This document shows, piece after piece, positions 33,166 to 42,170 of a stretch of 47,447 nucleotides of DNA; position 1 is the stretch's first letter, and each line of letters begins with the position of its first letter. The stretch is from Candidatus Obscuribacterales bacterium (lineage in GTDB: Bacteria; Cyanobacteriota; Vampirovibrionia; Obscuribacterales; Obscuribacteraceae), in assembly GCA_019746975.1 (NCBI GenBank), contig JAIERK010000179.1:1-47447 (forward strand), given 5' to 3'. Both the position numbers and the translations under genes were made by a program. The notes under the pieces are model-generated. The model saw nothing but the letters and a program-made list of their open reading frames with translations. It did not search any database and had not been told where the DNA came from.

Positions 33166-33909
33166 CTAGGGCACCAATTCCGGTGCCCACTCTACAGTCA
33201 AGAGTGTTCTCGAGAAATGAACGATCGGATCACCTTCGCATGTCAACCCGAGTGGATCCAACATAGTGTTGACAGTTATGTCGGCATAGGCTGTTTGCAA
33301 GGGCCAGGGAAGGTGATGTACGTGCGCACGCAGAACCGAGTTGTCACCAGATATAGTGTATAGGCAATACCGCGCCGTCAGGAAATGCTCGATCGAATCT
33401 GGCGTTGCCGGCATAACTTCTTTTGGCCGCCAGGACACTTTCAAGCCGGCCGCTGCGCCGCGTCGGTCAATCCTCCTACTCTCGTAGAAATACTTCCCAT
33501 CTCTTTCGGCGCTGCGCATTTCGGCGTAATAGTATGGAAGTCGAAACCATGTTCGAGCCCCCTCTACAGCAAGAAGGCTGGAAGCATCGAGGGAGAAAAA
33601 ATAGACGCCGGGAATGTTATTGACTGTCACATATGTTCGAACGTTGAGTTCTAGAAAATTCGACACTCCACAAAATGAAGGCATAAGGCGCATCCGGACC
33701 TTGCGCATCTTGAAGGGGACGATACCAATGTATGCGCGTCCATCAAAAGTATCGAGCGCGAGTTGCTCTGGTATCAAGTGGCGTATTGCTGCCGGGTCGA
33801 ATGACCAGTGCGCGAAAAGAAGATCGTCCCAACACTGCGTCATCACCCAGGATAGAGAGGCAGGATAAGGGTGAGAGCGATGAGCGCAACTGGCCAAAAG
33901 ACTCTTCAT
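33166..33909 (-). CDS. DUF2071/YqjF family protein
   Basis: 247 residues. The phrases QCWDDLLFAHWSFDPAAIRH, FDGRAYIGIVPFKMRKVRMR and NFLELNVRTYVTVNNIPGVYFFSLDA are hallmark segments of the YqjF/DUF2071 family, an acetoacetate-decarboxylase-like fold of unknown reaction. GARTWFRLPYYYAEM and a trailing beta-rich region also match. No catalytic residue can be assigned with confidence. The first 22 residues before TQCWDD are atypical, so ATG at about 33843 is an alternative start. It lies 19 bases downstream of arginase on the same strand and probably shares its mRNA; lexA follows with its own promoter. Confidence 0.85.
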   Translation of the reverse strand: MKSLLASCAHRSHPYPASLSWVMTQCWDDLLFAHWSFDPAAIRHLIPEQLALDTFDGRAYIGIVPFKMRKVRMRLMPSFCGVSNFLELNVRTYVTVNNIPGVYFFSLDASSLLAVEGARTWFRLPYYYAEMRSAERDGKYFYESRRIDRRGAAAGLKVSWRPKEVMPATPDSIEHFLTARYCLYTISGDNSVLRAHVHHLPWPLQTAYADITVNTMLDPLGLTCEGDPIVHFSRTLLTVEWAPELVP

Positions 33910-33928
33910 CGATTTGAAGAAGCACCGC

Positions 33929-34930
33929 TTAGAGGATGCGCTGTCCCAAGCTAGCCAGGATAAGCTCCACAGCGAGCTTGGCTGTTTTGTTCTGCATGTC
34001 GAATGCCGGATTAAGCTCGACGATATCGATAGCTCGAATCAGCTGAGATTCCGCCAGCAGCGTCAGGGCAAGATGACTTTCACGATAGTTGAGTCCGCCG
34101 CGGCTTGGTGTACTGACACCAGGTGCGATATCAGGATCAATGACGTCGATATCAAAAGAGACGTGCAGTCCGGCCACATCAGATCCACACGCACCGAGCG
34201 CCAGATCGGTGACTCTGCCGATTCCCAGATGATCGATATCGCGCATGGTGTAAGGCGTGATACCAGATTGGTCGATGAATTCGCGTTCTGGTGGATCGAC
34301 ATCTCTAATTCCAATTAATACGGAGCGATGAGGTTGCACCTTCGGAGAAAACCCTTGCAGCTCGGTCAGGCGTCGATCGCCGTTGCCCAGTGAGACCGCG
34401 AGAGGCATGCCATGAACGTTGCCGCTTTCGGACGATTCAGGAGTATTGATATCTCCGTGCGCATCGAACCAGATCAAGCCCCAGTTCTGCTTGAGCTTGC
34501 GATAGTAGCTGGAGACGCCGGCGATACTGCCAATCGCGAGCGAGTGATCGCCACCAATCGTGATCGGAATCGTGCCTTTGGTGAGCGCGGCTTCCACAGC
34601 CTCTGCAACATCCTGACTGACCTGTCCTATTTCCGGAACGCACTTCGCCGGTGATTGCTTATCCCACCAGCAGACCGAGTAAGGCACCTGAATATCAACT
34701 TCTTCGGCGATTTTGAAACCGAGTCTCTCGATTGACTCAGGCAACTCCGCCACACGCATGGCGGCAGGACCCATACTGACCCCTCTGTGCGAACCGCCCA
34801 GGTGGAGCGGCACATAGATGAGCGTCACAGAGTCAATTTTCTTACGGCCCGGCGAAGCGGAGGCTTCCGTCTCGTGAGACTTTTCGCCATCCCTTTTGCT
34901 GTCCGCAGTTTTGATTTCTGGTGCCACCAT
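33929..34930 (-). CDS. Arginase/agmatinase-family ureohydrolase
   Basis: 333 residues. The dinuclear Mn site is shown by GGDHS (126-130), DAHGD (156-160, then INTPESS) and SFDIDVIDPDIAPG. NVHGMPLAVSLG is the arginase-type loop, favouring arginase (arginine to ornithine plus urea) over agmatinase. The first 30 residues are charged and disordered. The frame extends to 34984, but ATG 34930 has AGGGA seven bases upstream, better than the earlier ATGs. DUF2071 follows by 19 bases. Formiminoglutamase or guanidinobutyrase are less likely alternatives. No urease or ornithine-using gene is visible nearby. Confidence 0.88.
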   Translation of the reverse strand: MVAPEIKTADSKRDGEKSHETEASASPGRKKIDSVTLIYVPLHLGGSHRGVSMGPAAMRVAELPESIERLGFKIAEEVDIQVPYSVCWWDKQSPAKCVPEIGQVSQDVAEAVEAALTKGTIPITIGGDHSLAIGSIAGVSSYYRKLKQNWGLIWFDAHGDINTPESSESGNVHGMPLAVSLGNGDRRLTELQGFSPKVQPHRSVLIGIRDVDPPEREFIDQSGITPYTMRDIDHLGIGRVTDLALGACGSDVAGLHVSFDIDVIDPDIAPGVSTPSRGGLNYRESHLALTLLAESQLIRAIDIVELNPAFDMQNKTAKLAVELILASLGQRIL

Positions 34931-35238
34931 AGCGCTTTCCCTTGTGTGTAGAAATTCCTTCATCAACGTGAACGACTCAGGCATGCCTCACGGAATACAA
35001 GCGGTCTGTCTAATTTCCGTTACAGAGCGCAAGTTTGGAAGGCATACATTGGGCAAATCATTCCTACCCTAGTGTATAATCTTCCGATAGTTTTGTCTTT
35101 CATTGCGGCGACAAAATGCCGGTTTGGTCGGGCGACAGCCACAGAGATTAACGTGCTATTAATGCCTCGTTGATCTAATTCAGAAAGTTGGCAACGCATA
35201 CAGGCTAAGCTTATCTGAACCGAATGGAGGTTTGAGTT
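34931..35238. other. Divergent intergenic region before the coiled-coil gene
   Basis: About 310 bases. On the plus strand a good TATAAT lies at 35075-35080, with only a weak -35, about 160 bases before the coiled-coil gene. Long antisense frames overlap, but none has a convincing start. Confidence 0.35.
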
Positions 35239-35601
35239 GTGATTCGGCCCGTAGTAAAACTTTTCTTCCTGGCGAAAGCAGCTGTCGAAGTTGGGCGAGA
35301 GCGCCTCGAAGATTGCCTGGACGCAGTAACAGCAAGAGCAAGCGAATACAAATCGAATAGCTCGGAAAAACTTTCCGAGACGCAAGATCGTATGAAGCAA
35401 GTCGCCAACGAACTTTCTCAGCACATATGGCAGCGATCTGAAATTCTCGAAAGTCAAGTGCGCGAGAAAATTCGAAGACAAGTTGCTGACTTCTCCCTGG
35501 GCGCCCTTGGCGACTCAACTGAGATTAACGAGCTCCGCGCCGAGATAGCCACGCTGCGCGCCGAAATTTCCGAGCTCAAGCAGATGAAAGCTTCCGTCTA
35601 G
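35239..35601 (+). CDS. Small coiled-coil (phasin-like) protein
   Basis: 120 residues, mostly helical with no Pro. A first part (VVKLFFLAKAAVEVGRERLEDCLDAV) is amphipathic, the middle is charged, and LRAEIATLRAEISELKQ at the end is a leucine-heptad coiled coil. This layout recalls phasins and polyhydroxyalkanoate granule proteins, which have an amphipathic helix plus an oligomerising coil, but no family motif is clear and the assignment is open. The GTG start has a full GGAGG eight bases upstream. It is followed by a 100-base gap and the UbiB-kinase gene on the same strand, so it may be the first gene of that run. Confidence 0.68.
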   Translation: MIRPVVKLFFLAKAAVEVGRERLEDCLDAVTARASEYKSNSSEKLSETQDRMKQVANELSQHIWQRSEILESQVREKIRRQVADFSLGALGDSTEINELRAEIATLRAEISELKQMKASV

Positions 35602-35700
35602 CCATTCTCATATTTTGAGCCTGCGTCAAAGAATTCGCGTCAACGGTCGATTGCAAAAGAACTCCTGCTTGACTGCGTGTAAGCTCATCTCATAAGAGTC

Positions 35701-37737
35701 ATGCCAACACCAGACAGACAAGATCACTTGCCGAAACAGGATGGAAACAAAAGCGATTCCGAGAAGCTTGACGAATTGAACACAATTGAAAAAGAGACGA
35801 AGACGTCTTCTAAAAACAACAACAAAGAAGGATCGTCGTCGGGTGATGTAAGACAGCCGAAGGAAGTTCCGTCCTCAGCACCGCTGCAAAGGCTGGGCTA
35901 CGATCCGCTCAAAGCCGATCGCTCGGTAACCCCTTCTGAACTGGTCAAAGAAAAGCGCTTCTGGCAAGTTGCGCGCACATTGACTTCTTTTGTCGCGAGT
36001 TCGATCTCGGAAAAGTATGGCGAGAAGTACGGCAAGGATACAGCGCTCACGACGAGCGAAAAGAAGCGAAAACGAGGAAGCCGGGTTACACAAGCGCTGA
36101 TCGAACTCGGCCCGACTTTTATAAAGTTGGGGCAGTTCCTTTCCGTGCGTAAAGATATTCTGTCTGACGAAATGTCGAGCGAGTTGGCGCTCCTTCAAGA
36201 CAAAGTTCCGCCCTTCGACATCTCGACTGTTCGTCAGATTATCGAACTTGACTTGGGTGCGGCGCCAGAAAAAATATTTATCAAGTTCGATGAAACACCG
36301 ATCGCTTCGGCAAGCATTGGTCAAGTGCATCGGGCCTGGCTCCAGGACGGTACACCTGTGGCGGTCAAAGTGCAGCGCCCCAACCTTGCCACACGCTTTT
36401 ATCAAGACCTTGGCTACATGCGCCTGGCCACAAGACTGGGTGCGAAGGTGAAACCGAGCACGGTTTGGGACGACTGGTTGACATTATCAGACGAATTCGG
36501 ACGTACCTTATTCCAGGAGATTGACTACCTGCAAGAAGGCAAAAATGCCGACCGACTTCGTCAGATACTGAAAGGACATCCGGATATTCGCGTACCGAAG
36601 GTATTCTGGAAGCACACAGGCAAGCGTGTACTGACTCTGGAATACATGCCGGGTATCAAGGTCAACGACACGAAGGCGCTGGAAGAATCAGGGCTGGACC
36701 TGATCTCCATCGGTAACAAACTGGTGAGCTGTTATCTGGACCAGGTTTTGCTGCACGGCTTCTTCCACGCCGATCCGCATGCAGGCAATCTGGCCATAGA
36801 CGATTGGGGCAACGTGGTACTTTACGACTTCGGCATGATCGGCGAGATCACAGACGTACAACGCGATGCGATTACAGGTTGTATCGCATCAGTTATAAGA
36901 CGCGATGTCGAAGAATTGATAGGACACCTAAAAATTCTTGGAATAGTCAAGCAGGATGCGAAGACAGAACCGGTAAGACGGACAATAGAGCCGTTCATCG
37001 ATTATTACGCAGGTAAAGGCATCCGAGAGCTAGATTTTTCCAACCTTGAAAACGATATCGACCAGATTGCCTTCGACCGATCAATAAGCATACCGCCGAC
37101 TCTCGCCTATCTACTCCGCACCGGCACCTCTCTCGAAGGCGTTGCACGCACGCTTCATCCTAATTTCAGTTTCGTCGAAGCTGCCAAGCCGTCGCTCCGG
37201 AAGTGGATTCTGAACAAACCAGATCAAGCGGCCGACGTGCTAAAGCTGATGGGAAGCGAATATGCCTCGGTGATAAAGACTGCCTGGATGAAACTGATCA
37301 ACGCAAAAACTCTCGACAACTCACTCTCTTTCTTGACACCGACAACCGGGCAAAAAGTGCAGAGCAACGAGAAAAAAACAATCGGTTTTGAAAGAGAAGA
37401 TGTAAAGACTGCCTACGAGACATCCGATATTGACCGCGAGATGGCTGATTTGATTGCTCAACTCGATCAAGTGAAAAGTCGCGTTAAGACTTTGGAAAAC
37501 GAGATCGGAGAGTTCGCAAAAAATAGAGTAAATTTGTTAGTGCAGTCCATGTGGCTCCTTGCTTTTTCCATTTTGTATCTGGGAACCTGCTTGATAACTG
37601 AACTGCAACCGTATTCCAATTATTTTTTGATTGGAAATGGTGTAATGGTGGCAAGAATAATTGGACACCTGGTCAGATCAAGTAAACTAAAAGACCGATC
37701 TGGTAAGACCGAGCTTTCTAGGAGGCAACGGAGATAA
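35701..37737 (+). CDS. UbiB/ABC1 (AarF) family atypical kinase
   Basis: 678 residues. A polar low-complexity N-terminus (1-60) precedes the ABC1 domain. The KxGQ motif is IKLGQFLSVRKDILSDEM (Lys142, Gln145), the A-rich nucleotide loop is ASASIGQVHRAW (near 202-212), the catalytic loop is HADPHAGN (356-363), and DFG lies at 376-378. Two C-terminal membrane helices end the protein. Family members act as ATPases/kinases that aid prenyl-lipid (ubiquinone, plastoquinone) biosynthesis at the membrane; several occur in cyanobacteria and plastids. An Arg/Glu-rich coil precedes the helices. The PP2C gene starts three bases after the stop, making this the first gene of a signalling operon. Confidence 0.92.
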   Translation: MPTPDRQDHLPKQDGNKSDSEKLDELNTIEKETKTSSKNNNKEGSSSGDVRQPKEVPSSAPLQRLGYDPLKADRSVTPSELVKEKRFWQVARTLTSFVASSISEKYGEKYGKDTALTTSEKKRKRGSRVTQALIELGPTFIKLGQFLSVRKDILSDEMSSELALLQDKVPPFDISTVRQIIELDLGAAPEKIFIKFDETPIASASIGQVHRAWLQDGTPVAVKVQRPNLATRFYQDLGYMRLATRLGAKVKPSTVWDDWLTLSDEFGRTLFQEIDYLQEGKNADRLRQILKGHPDIRVPKVFWKHTGKRVLTLEYMPGIKVNDTKALEESGLDLISIGNKLVSCYLDQVLLHGFFHADPHAGNLAIDDWGNVVLYDFGMIGEITDVQRDAITGCIASVIRRDVEELIGHLKILGIVKQDAKTEPVRRTIEPFIDYYAGKGIRELDFSNLENDIDQIAFDRSISIPPTLAYLLRTGTSLEGVARTLHPNFSFVEAAKPSLRKWILNKPDQAADVLKLMGSEYASVIKTAWMKLINAKTLDNSLSFLTPTTGQKVQSNEKKTIGFEREDVKTAYETSDIDREMADLIAQLDQVKSRVKTLENEIGEFAKNRVNLLVQSMWLLAFSILYLGTCLITELQPYSNYFLIGNGVMVARIIGHLVRSSKLKDRSGKTELSRRQRR

Positions 37738-37740
37738 GGT

Positions 37741-38502
37741 ATGCTTAAATGGCGTGCGGCTGCACGAACTGATGCCGGTTGCCAGCGTCAGAGAAACGAA
37801 GACAATTTTTGGATGAGCCCGGATCAACGGGTTTTCACGGTCGCTGATGGAATGGGTGGCGCTGTTGGCGGCTCCCGAGCCAGTAAACTCGCCGTCGAAG
37901 CAATCGAAAAGCAATGGCGCGATTCGCCCCCTTCGCTTGACGACAAAGACAAGATTCAAAAGTGGTTAGACGAAACGGTCAATATGGCCAACCATAAGGT
38001 CTGGCATGAAGCTGAAGAAGACGCTTCTGTTCGAGGCATGGGAACGACGGTGGTCGTCGCGGTTCAGTCTGATAACAACATGCTTCAGATTGCACACGTA
38101 GGAGACTCGAGAGCGTACTTGGTGAGGGACGGAAAACACACTCTCCTCACTAATGACCACTCAGTAGTGCAAGAGATGGTGCGTGCCGGAAGACTCACAG
38201 AAGAGCAAGCGCGCATCAATCCTTACAAAAATTTAATCACGCGTTGCCTCGGTCACGAAGAGCGCGTGGAAATTGATCACACTCCGGTCGAGCTCAAAGA
38301 CCGTGATTGGGTTGTACTTTGTTCAGATGGACTGCCGACAGTTCTGCGTGATGAGCAAATCTCGGATGTGGTCGACGACCAGAAGGACCCAGATGATGTT
38401 TGCGAAGAGCTCGTCAAACAAACGTTGGACGGCGGTGCGCCTGATAACGTTACCGTAGTTGTAATCAAGTATCTGGATGAATCCAGCAACGGCAATAGCT
38501 GA
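37741..38502 (+). CDS. PP2C-type protein phosphatase
   Basis: 253 residues, single PPM domain. Metal-site acids appear in ARTDAGCQRQRNEDNF (Asp21), VADGMGG (36-40) and QIAHVGDSRAYLVRDG, with VLCSDGLP and GGAPDNVTVVVIKY toward the end. It removes phosphate from Ser/Thr of proteins, and in this setting is the expected partner of the Ser/Thr kinase two genes downstream, as in PrkC-PrpC or PknB-PstP pairs. There is no membrane segment. GGAGATAAGG precedes its ATG, three bases after ubiB. The FHA gene follows nine bases after its stop. Confidence 0.95.
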   Translation: MLKWRAAARTDAGCQRQRNEDNFWMSPDQRVFTVADGMGGAVGGSRASKLAVEAIEKQWRDSPPSLDDKDKIQKWLDETVNMANHKVWHEAEEDASVRGMGTTVVVAVQSDNNMLQIAHVGDSRAYLVRDGKHTLLTNDHSVVQEMVRAGRLTEEQARINPYKNLITRCLGHEERVEIDHTPVELKDRDWVVLCSDGLPTVLRDEQISDVVDDQKDPDDVCEELVKQTLDGGAPDNVTVVVIKYLDESSNGNS

Positions 38503-38511
38503 TAAATTCTA

Positions 38512-38934
38512 ATGACAAGCGGTTTATGCGCAAGATGTGGCGGGGTGGTCGACGGTAGCGGACGATGTACCGTCTGCGGCAATCCTGCGGGCGCTCCTCA
38601 ACAGATTCAACCGGGTCAACAACAGGGCAAGCCTATGGCGCCGTCTCGCCCGGCTTTTCTGTATAACAAGCTCACCAACGAGCGCTTCCCTCTCACCCAG
38701 TCGGTGAGTAAGATCGGTCGCGATCAGACCAACAATATCTCCATTACCAACGACCATTACATCTCTCGCCACCATTCCTGGGTTCTGCAGATGCAAGGCG
38801 GCTACTGGATCGAGGATCTGGGATCCACCAACGGCACCCTGGTCAACGGCGAGCTGCTCGGCGAACGACGCCAGATCAATCCCGGCGACCGGCTAACCAT
38901 CGGTAAGACCGAGCTTATCTTCGTAATGGAATAG
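38512..38934 (+). CDS. Zinc-ribbon plus FHA-domain protein
   Basis: 140 residues. Residues 6-22 hold two CxxC pairs (LCARCGG and CTVCG), a small zinc ribbon. A Gln/Pro-rich linker follows. The FHA domain at about 50-135 shows KIGRDQTNNISI, then YISRHHSWVL and LGSTNGTLVNG, i.e. the GR, SRxH and SxNG phosphothreonine-binding signatures. FHA proteins read Thr phosphates and are frequent substrates of bacterial Hanks-type kinases. The kinase gene starts three bases after its stop, so they are almost certainly co-expressed and functionally linked. Confidence 0.93.
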   Translation: MTSGLCARCGGVVDGSGRCTVCGNPAGAPQQIQPGQQQGKPMAPSRPAFLYNKLTNERFPLTQSVSKIGRDQTNNISITNDHYISRHHSWVLQMQGGYWIEDLGSTNGTLVNGELLGERRQINPGDRLTIGKTELIFVME

Positions 38935-38937
38935 CCC

Positions 38938-41157
38938 ATGTCTAGCCCGTTTGAAAACTACAAAATCCTGGCCGAGATAGGTCGGGGCGGGATGGGAATC
39001 GTCTATAAAGCTAACGACCTGAGAACAGATCGAATTGTCGCGATCAAGCAACTCATTTTAGAAAACATCGATCCTGCCAAGCATAAGGAGTTTCGAGACA
39101 GATTTCGACGTGAAGCACAGACAGCTTTGCGTTTGATGCACCAAAATATCGTCACTGTGTTCGAGATCTCACAAGATCCCGACAGCTACCACTACGTGAT
39201 GGAATATCTCGAAGGTCACAGTCTTCGCAAGGAGATTGCCAAGCATGGTGGCAAATGTACGCTCTCTGTATTTCAACCGATTCTGGAGCAGGTTGCGGAA
39301 GGCTTGTCATATGCCCACAGCATGAACGTCATCCATCGCGACGTAAAGCCGGACAACATCTTTATTCTCGAGGACGGCACTGTCAAGGTAACGGACTTCG
39401 GTATTGCTCGTGTCGCCGATCTCGAGGAGACCAATCTAACGAAGACGGGCGTAATGCTCGGCACTCTTGCATATGTATCGCCCGAGCAGCTTCAGAACGC
39501 AAAAACCGTCGATCATAGAGCCGATATTTTTTCTCTTGGCGTGGTGACCTACGAAGCGCTGAGCGGTTATCTTCCCTTCACCGGGGATGGTATCGCTGCA
39601 ACTATCGTCAAAATCATGTCGCAAGAAGAGCTCCCGCTTACGTCGCTCAATCCAGGCATCTCCCCCGAGGTATCAGGTACAGTATCACGAGCGCTCAGAA
39701 AACGACCGCGCGATCGATATCGCAGCGTGAATGAATTTATTCGCGATTTTCGCACCGCTTCAGGACTGGCGGGAGGAGACGATCTGGCATTCCAGGATAT
39801 AGATCCCTTCTCAACAGCTGCCGATGTTCGCATTCCATCGAGTGTCCAGTTGATGACAAGTACAGATTTCGTCCAACCGACGATGGAAGCGATAACCGAC
39901 CCTGATCTCAATATCCAGATGGCGTTGCCGGCGGCTCCACAATTAGATTTGGAAACAGAGCCTGAGGCGGACGCAGTGCACCAACCAGTCCAGCACCCGT
40001 TGAGCGCTGAAGAGAGCGGTCTTTCGACTGAAACTTTCACCTCGCACAGCATGCAGGATTTCGGAGTGAAAATCACGCTGGACAAGGATGGCGTGCTTGA
40101 TGAAAGGCAAAAAGGTAAATTCTCCAATTCCGGGAAGTACAAACCTCTCTGGCAGGACAAGCTCACACCGGAAAAACCCGATGACAAACCCGCCGTAAGT
40201 TCGCGCAATAAACCCACCCCGCCATCGAGCTCGATAGCCGCGCGGATGGCAAAAGCGGTTGACGCACCTTTTGTGCAACCAACATACAATCCAATAAAGC
40301 TCACTTTATCTATAACGCAGCATGGCTCGAAAGGCAAACCATTCGTAGAGCCGGCAGCTACGAGCTACCGTTCGGGAAGACTCCTGGTTGCAGACAGTGC
40401 CACGCGTACTATTCATATGTTTTCACGAGACGGTCGCTGGCTTTGCGATCTATCGGTGCGCCCGGAGTTACCGTCCAAAACAGGCGGCGGTCTGTGCACC
40501 AAACCCAGTGGCATCGCGATTGACGAGCGCGGACGGATCTATGTATGCGACTCGAGCGATCACTACATTCGCATCTTTGATGGACAGGGAATGTTCATCA
40601 AAGAATTCAAGAACATCCAGGGAGTCGATGGTGGACTGGCAGGCATCACAATTGACACCACCGGTCTTCTCTATGTATCCGACTCGACCAACGGTTGTTT
40701 GCAAGTCTTTCAATCAGACGTTGGAGTCTGGGTACGGAGCATCGGCAGCAAAGGCGCGGAGCCGGGGCAGCTGCAACTGCCATCCGGTCTCGCTGTCGAT
40801 AAAACGAATCGGATTTACGTAGTGGACTATGGCAATTGTCGAGTTTCCGTTTTCAATAAATCGGGCGCACTCGTTCGTTCTTTCGGGCAGAAAGGCAACC
40901 AGAAAGGAATGTTCAATATCCCTCGTGCGGTTGCAATAGACAAGCACGATAGAATTTTTGTGCTAGACTCCCTTAATCATAGAATCCAGGTGTTCGGACC
41001 AGCTGGAGACTGGCTGTACACGTTTGGAAGTCTCGGTTCGGGAGACTCGGAATTCTTAGGACCATCCGGACTGTCGATTGACAATGAAAACAATTTGCTT
41101 TTCGTAGCCGATAAAGGCAACAAGAGGATTCAAGTTTTGGAGCTCGGTTTCAAATAA
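38938..41157 (+). CDS. Hanks-type Ser/Thr kinase with C-terminal NHL beta-propeller
   Basis: 739 residues. Kinase domain at 8-275: GRGGMG loop (15-20), Lys37 in AIK, Glu59, HRDVKPDN (133-140), DFG (153-155) and SPE (181-183), so catalytically complete. A disordered acidic/Pro-rich linker covers about 285-465. About five or six NHL repeats lie at about 480-739, each with the SGIAIDERGRIYVCDSSDHYI pattern (GIAID..G.IYV.D..N.RI..F). M. tuberculosis PknD has a similar kinase-propeller pair but with a membrane helix between; none is evident here, so this form seems cytosolic and the propeller may bind a ligand or partner. It is encoded directly after PP2C and FHA genes; its TAA overlaps the maf ATG by one base. 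Confidence 0.95.
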   Translation: MSSPFENYKILAEIGRGGMGIVYKANDLRTDRIVAIKQLILENIDPAKHKEFRDRFRREAQTALRLMHQNIVTVFEISQDPDSYHYVMEYLEGHSLRKEIAKHGGKCTLSVFQPILEQVAEGLSYAHSMNVIHRDVKPDNIFILEDGTVKVTDFGIARVADLEETNLTKTGVMLGTLAYVSPEQLQNAKTVDHRADIFSLGVVTYEALSGYLPFTGDGIAATIVKIMSQEELPLTSLNPGISPEVSGTVSRALRKRPRDRYRSVNEFIRDFRTASGLAGGDDLAFQDIDPFSTAADVRIPSSVQLMTSTDFVQPTMEAITDPDLNIQMALPAAPQLDLETEPEADAVHQPVQHPLSAEESGLSTETFTSHSMQDFGVKITLDKDGVLDERQKGKFSNSGKYKPLWQDKLTPEKPDDKPAVSSRNKPTPPSSSIAARMAKAVDAPFVQPTYNPIKLTLSITQHGSKGKPFVEPAATSYRSGRLLVADSATRTIHMFSRDGRWLCDLSVRPELPSKTGGGLCTKPSGIAIDERGRIYVCDSSDHYIRIFDGQGMFIKEFKNIQGVDGGLAGITIDTTGLLYVSDSTNGCLQVFQSDVGVWVRSIGSKGAEPGQLQLPSGLAVDKTNRIYVVDYGNCRVSVFNKSGALVRSFGQKGNQKGMFNIPRAVAIDKHDRIFVLDSLNHRIQVFGPAGDWLYTFGSLGSGDSEFLGPSGLSIDNENNLLFVADKGNKRIQVLELGFK

Positions 41158-41849
41158 TGCCCGACAGAATGATTCAAGAGCAAGGTATCAAGGTAGTTCT
41201 CGCCTCTTCATCGCCAAGACGAGTCGAGCTCCTCACGAATCTCGGATTCGAATTCGAAGTTATTCCAAGTGACGTGGATGAAACCGTCGAGCCCGGAAAG
41301 ACCGCAGCTGGGACGGTGATTCAGTTGGCTAAGCTGAAAGCCGACACTGTGTACGAAAGAGTCATTGAAGAAGGAAAGTGGCAAGAGGGCAACAAAGATA
41401 GATTGTTGGTGCTCGGCGCCGATACTACTGTAGTCCTCGATAACAAGCTCCTGGGCAAACCGGAGAGCGAAGAAGAAGCGCGCGCTATGCTGAGAGAGCT
41501 GTCCGGTCGCTGCCACGATGTCTTCACCGGCGTCGTTATAATTTCGAAAGAAGCGAAGAGCGATCAACCGGAGGAAATATCGAGCTTCGAGATGTCGCAT
41601 GTTTTCTTCCGCAATCTTACTGAAGAAGAAATTGCTGCCTACGTTCGCACAGGTGAGCCAATGGACAAAGCGGGCTCGTACGCATTACAGGGAATCGGCT
41701 CGGCTTTCGTACAGGCAATCGAAGGATGCTTTACTAATGTCATCGGGCTCCCGATACCGCTAGTAGTATCAATGCTAAGGCGGGCAGGCATCACCATATT
41801 AGGTACCACGGGACGACGAGGCACTTACACTGGTCCTGTGAAGAGTTAA
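41157..41849 (+). CDS. maf: Maf-type nucleotide pyrophosphatase
   Basis: 230 residues. KVVLASSSPRRVELLTNLG is the Maf opening with the SSSPRR substrate loop. VLGADTTVVLDNKLLGKP gives the catalytic Asp of the ADT motif, and GEPMDKAGSYALQGIGS the C-terminal lid (DKAGxYxxQG). The family hydrolyses dTTP/UTP and modified nucleotides such as m5UTP, or 7-methyl-GTP, and guards against mis-incorporation; it also affects septum formation when overproduced. ATG 41157 shares its A with the kinase stop (TAATG), so translation is coupled; ATG 41169 is another option. A strong terminator about 175 bases on ends the operon. Confidence 0.94.
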   Translation: MPDRMIQEQGIKVVLASSSPRRVELLTNLGFEFEVIPSDVDETVEPGKTAAGTVIQLAKLKADTVYERVIEEGKWQEGNKDRLLVLGADTTVVLDNKLLGKPESEEEARAMLRELSGRCHDVFTGVVIISKEAKSDQPEEISSFEMSHVFFRNLTEEEIAAYVRTGEPMDKAGSYALQGIGSAFVQAIEGCFTNVIGLPIPLVVSMLRRAGITILGTTGRRGTYTGPVKS

Positions 41850-42020
41850 GTCGTATGGCTGACTTGACGGCGCTATGTTTCGAAAATTCTGACTTATTCA
41901 AACGGGCTTCGACTTTCTTTCCTATCATGGAAAGGACAGGGAAGCTGCTTAGACAGCGGGGCAGTCTTCGTGGCGTTCGGCTGGGTTGGCACTGCCAGCA
42001 GGTGAGAGAAAAGCAGGACA

Positions 42021-42060
42021 AAATAAAGAGAGCCGAGTATTGAGCTCGGCGCTCTTTTCG
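42021..42060. terminator. Bidirectional terminator after maf
   Basis: AAGAG-A-GCCGAG (42026-42037) pairs with CTCGGC-G-CTCTT (42045-42056), 11 base pairs and one mismatch, with a seven-base loop. A TTTT run follows on the plus strand, and TTTATTTT on the minus. It separates the signalling operon from the convergent hypothetical gene. Confidence 0.75.
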
Positions 42061-42170
42061 TTGCGTTTTTACACAACAGCGATTGATGAGAGATATTCGT
42101 ATCTAGCTGCTCGAAGTGTTAGCGGACAACTCGGCAGTAAGCGAAGAACGGCTCCACATCGTTAGCGTAC

